NCBI RefSeq assembly: GCF_000685095.1
Contig: NZ_BAYE01000005.1
Coordinates: 248,001 to 312,000 of the forward strand
DNA: 64,000 nucleotides
Origin: Paraburkholderia caledonica NBRC 102488
GTDB taxonomy: Bacteria; Pseudomonadota; Gammaproteobacteria; Burkholderiales; Burkholderiaceae
Direction: 5' to 3'
How positions within the stretch are numbered: the first letter of the stretch is position 1; every line of letters starts with the position of its first letter. The position numbers and the translations under genes were made by a program. This document shows, in pieces, positions 62,481-64,000 of this stretch. The notes under the pieces were generated by a model. It worked only from the letters and a program-made list of their open reading frames with translations. It did no database searches and was not told the origin of the DNA.

Positions 62481-64000
62481 CTAACGGCCGCGCGACGCCT
62501 CCTCGATTCTCGCAGCAAGGCCGGAGTCTCGCTGTGTCGGCGTGGCGATGGCCTGAGCCAGCACCGCGCTAGCGCCAATCACTTCGACGCGCTCGCGAGC
62601 GCGGGTGATCGCCGTATAAACCAGCTCGCGCGACAACACCCTGCTGAACGTGGACGGCAGCATCAACACCGCATGCTCGAACTCCGAGCCTTGTGACTTG
62701 TGCACGGTCAGCGCAAAGGCAGTGTCGTGCGGCGGCAGCGCGGCCGGCGACACCGCGCGCAGACCGCCGTCCGCGGTCCGGAAATAGACGCGCAGCGCGC
62801 CGCCCGCGCCGGGTAGCGCGATCCCGATATCGCCATTGAAGAGCCCCAGCGCGTAGTCGTTGCGTGTGACCATCACCGGCCGCCCGGCGAACCACTGCGC
62901 GCCGACTGCGAGCGTCACGCCGGCCGAGCGCCGCACCTGCGCGGCCATTAGCGCGTTCACCTGATCGACGCCGCGCGGGCCCAGGCGGGTCGCGCATAAA
63001 ACCCGGAAGCGATTCAATGCGTCAAATAGCGGCAGTGGGTCCGGAGTTCCCGCCGCGAGCGCTGCGGCAAGCGCATTGGCATAAGGCGCGAAACCGACCG
63101 CGAGGCGCTCGACAGTGCGTTCGGCCAGCGCCACGTGCGCGTCTTCGTAAAGCGACGCGGCATGTTGGGTGGCGTCGTCGAGCAGCACGTCGAGCGCCGC
63201 GCTTGCCTCGCCATTGCGAATCGCCAGCGACAAACGGCCAATCGGTGATTCGAGCCCGAATCGATAATTGCGCTCCAGCCAGACGACGCAATCCGCGAGT
63301 GGGCTTTGCGACTCGTGGCCCGCCGTTCCGAATCGCGCACTGGCGGCTGATGCATCGGCGCCGTACGGATCTGCGCTGCGAGGGCCGGCGACGTTGCCGG
63401 CTAAGTTGCTGGCTAAGTTGCTGGCGACGTTGCCAGCCGCGTCGAGCGCGGCAAACAGGTCGTCGGGTGGTGCATCGAAAAGATCCGACGCGTAATTCGC
63501 GGGACGATCAGCTTGCGGAAAGCGCTCCGGCTGTTCGTCGACGTCTTCGGCCAGTCGCGGCAGTGCGTGCGCGAGTCGCGCCTCGCCGATGCCGAGCGCA
63601 CCGGCGATTCGCTTCACGCCCTGCGCGCTGAACGCGGGCCGCGCGCTCAGCTCGGCGAACACAGCGCCGGCCTCTACCGCTGCGAGCTGATCTTTATCGC
63701 CGAGCATCACGAGCCGCGTGTGCGGCGCAATGGCGTCGACCAGGTGGGCTGCCATCGCGACGTCGATCATGGATGCTTCATCGATCACGACCACGTCATA
63801 AGGCAGAGGATTATCGCGATGATGCCGGAAGCGCCCGCCCGGTCCTGAGCCGAGCAGACGATGCAACGTGTACGAAGTTTGCGGCAAACGCGCGGCGAGT
63901 TCAGGCGGCAAATCCCCGGCACGCGCAAGCAGCGCTTCCTGCATGCGTTGCGCCGCTTTGCCGGTGGGCGCCGCGAGCGCGATTCGCAGATCGGCGCGCG
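62481..64000 (-). CDS. recD: Exodeoxyribonuclease V subunit alpha (RecD), partial (5' end outside the window)
   Basis: Minus-strand frame entering from the right edge. The first visible codons encode Walker A (LAAPTGKAAQRM), followed by TLHRLLG, DVVVIDEASMID (Walker B), MLGDKDQLAAVEAG, and near the end FALTVHKSQGSEF and VYTAITRARERVEV, the SF1 helicase motifs of RecD. RecD is the 5'-3' helicase of RecBCD. A segment at about 63300-63480 carries inserted, low-complexity sequence with a four-copy repeat (NVAS/NLAS units). The N-terminal part is beyond 64000. Confidence 0.93.
   Translation of the reverse strand, partial: RADLRIALAAPTGKAAQRMQEALLARAGDLPPELAARLPQTSYTLHRLLGSGPGGRFRHHRDNPLPYDVVVIDEASMIDVAMAAHLVDAIAPHTRLVMLGDKDQLAAVEAGAVFAELSARPAFSAQGVKRIAGALGIGEARLAHALPRLAEDVDEQPERFPQADRPANYASDLFDAPPDDLFAALDAAGNVASNLASNLAGNVAGPRSADPYGADASAASARFGTAGHESQSPLADCVVWLERNYRFGLESPIGRLSLAIRNGEASAALDVLLDDATQHAASLYEDAHVALAERTVERLAVGFAPYANALAAALAAGTPDPLPLFDALNRFRVLCATRLGPRGVDQVNALMAAQVRRSAGVTLAVGAQWFAGRPVMVTRNDYALGLFNGDIGIALPGAGGALRVYFRTADGGLRAVSPAALPPHDTAFALTVHKSQGSEFEHAVLMLPSTFSRVLSRELVYTAITRARERVEVIGASAVLAQAIATPTQRDSGLAARIEEASRGR
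63390..63437. repeat. Four-copy 12-bp tandem repeat inside recD
   Basis: Units GACGTTGCCGGC, TAAGTTGCTGGC, TAAGTTGCTGGC and GACGTTGCCAGC follow each other without a gap. The period is a multiple of three, so the reading frame is kept; it encodes four repeats of N-(V/L)-A-(S/G). Confidence 0.85.

Overview
The window is a GC-rich (roughly 62-65% by eye) stretch of chromosome from a Burkholderiaceae bacterium, most likely Paraburkholderia or Caballeronia. The evidence is the odhA-odhB-lpd block, the rimP-nusA-infB-rbfA-truB block, an RluB with long disordered tails, a second Hfq with an arginine/glycine-rich tail, and the general style of the proteins. No rRNA, tRNA, CRISPR array, prophage or intact insertion sequence was recognised. 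Genes are densely packed on both strands.

Layout. 1-1.2 kb: the end of a probable copper/metal-efflux locus (TolC-type lipoprotein, two small exported proteins, one His-rich). 1.7-6.8 kb: a signalling locus made of an acyl-ACP-reductase-like Rossmann enzyme, a CqsS/PhcS-like membrane hybrid kinase and, convergent to them, a receiver-kinase protein resembling PhcR/PhcQ. This is the most unusual part of the window and looks like a quorum-sensing-type system with an unfamiliar signal synthase. 7.2-8.4 kb: an SHS-family MFS carrier. 8.7-19 kb: a fatty-acid degradation cluster (PsrA-like TetR regulator, FadE, high-molecular-weight FabG, MaoC hydratase, thiolase, FadD, DUF1571 protein) that could run a whole beta-oxidation turn through (R)-hydroxyacyl intermediates. 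19-21 kb: a VAO/PCMH-type flavoenzyme with a small Tat-like exported protein.

21.3-23.8 kb: a tiny lipoprotein, an ECF sigma factor and its anti-sigma factor, preceded by tandem hairpin repeats, then hfq2. 23.8-27.6 kb: small unknown proteins (DUF2968, DUF2147), a 1 kb gene-poor stretch, and a stand-alone IS5-type DNA-binding domain protein (DUF4096-like). 27.7-37 kb: zapE, the 2-oxoglutarate dehydrogenase complex (odhA, odhB, lpd) and typA, all on the minus strand. 37.3-42.4 kb: a MarR regulator followed by a complete tripartite EmrAB/NodT-type drug efflux operon. 42.5-49.1 kb: the transcription/translation operon rimP-nusA-infB-rbfA-truB, with a probable attenuated leader and an internal terminator. 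49.6-55.4 kb: rluB, scpB, an aminotransferase and a LysR regulator. 55.8-64 kb: a second DUF4096-like protein behind a candidate sigma-54 promoter, several small exported or hypothetical proteins, a YdcF-like protein, an ABM monooxygenase, an EAL-domain c-di-GMP phosphodiesterase, arfB, and a recD gene that runs off the right edge.

All calls rest on reading the sequence and remembered family features; no database search was run.
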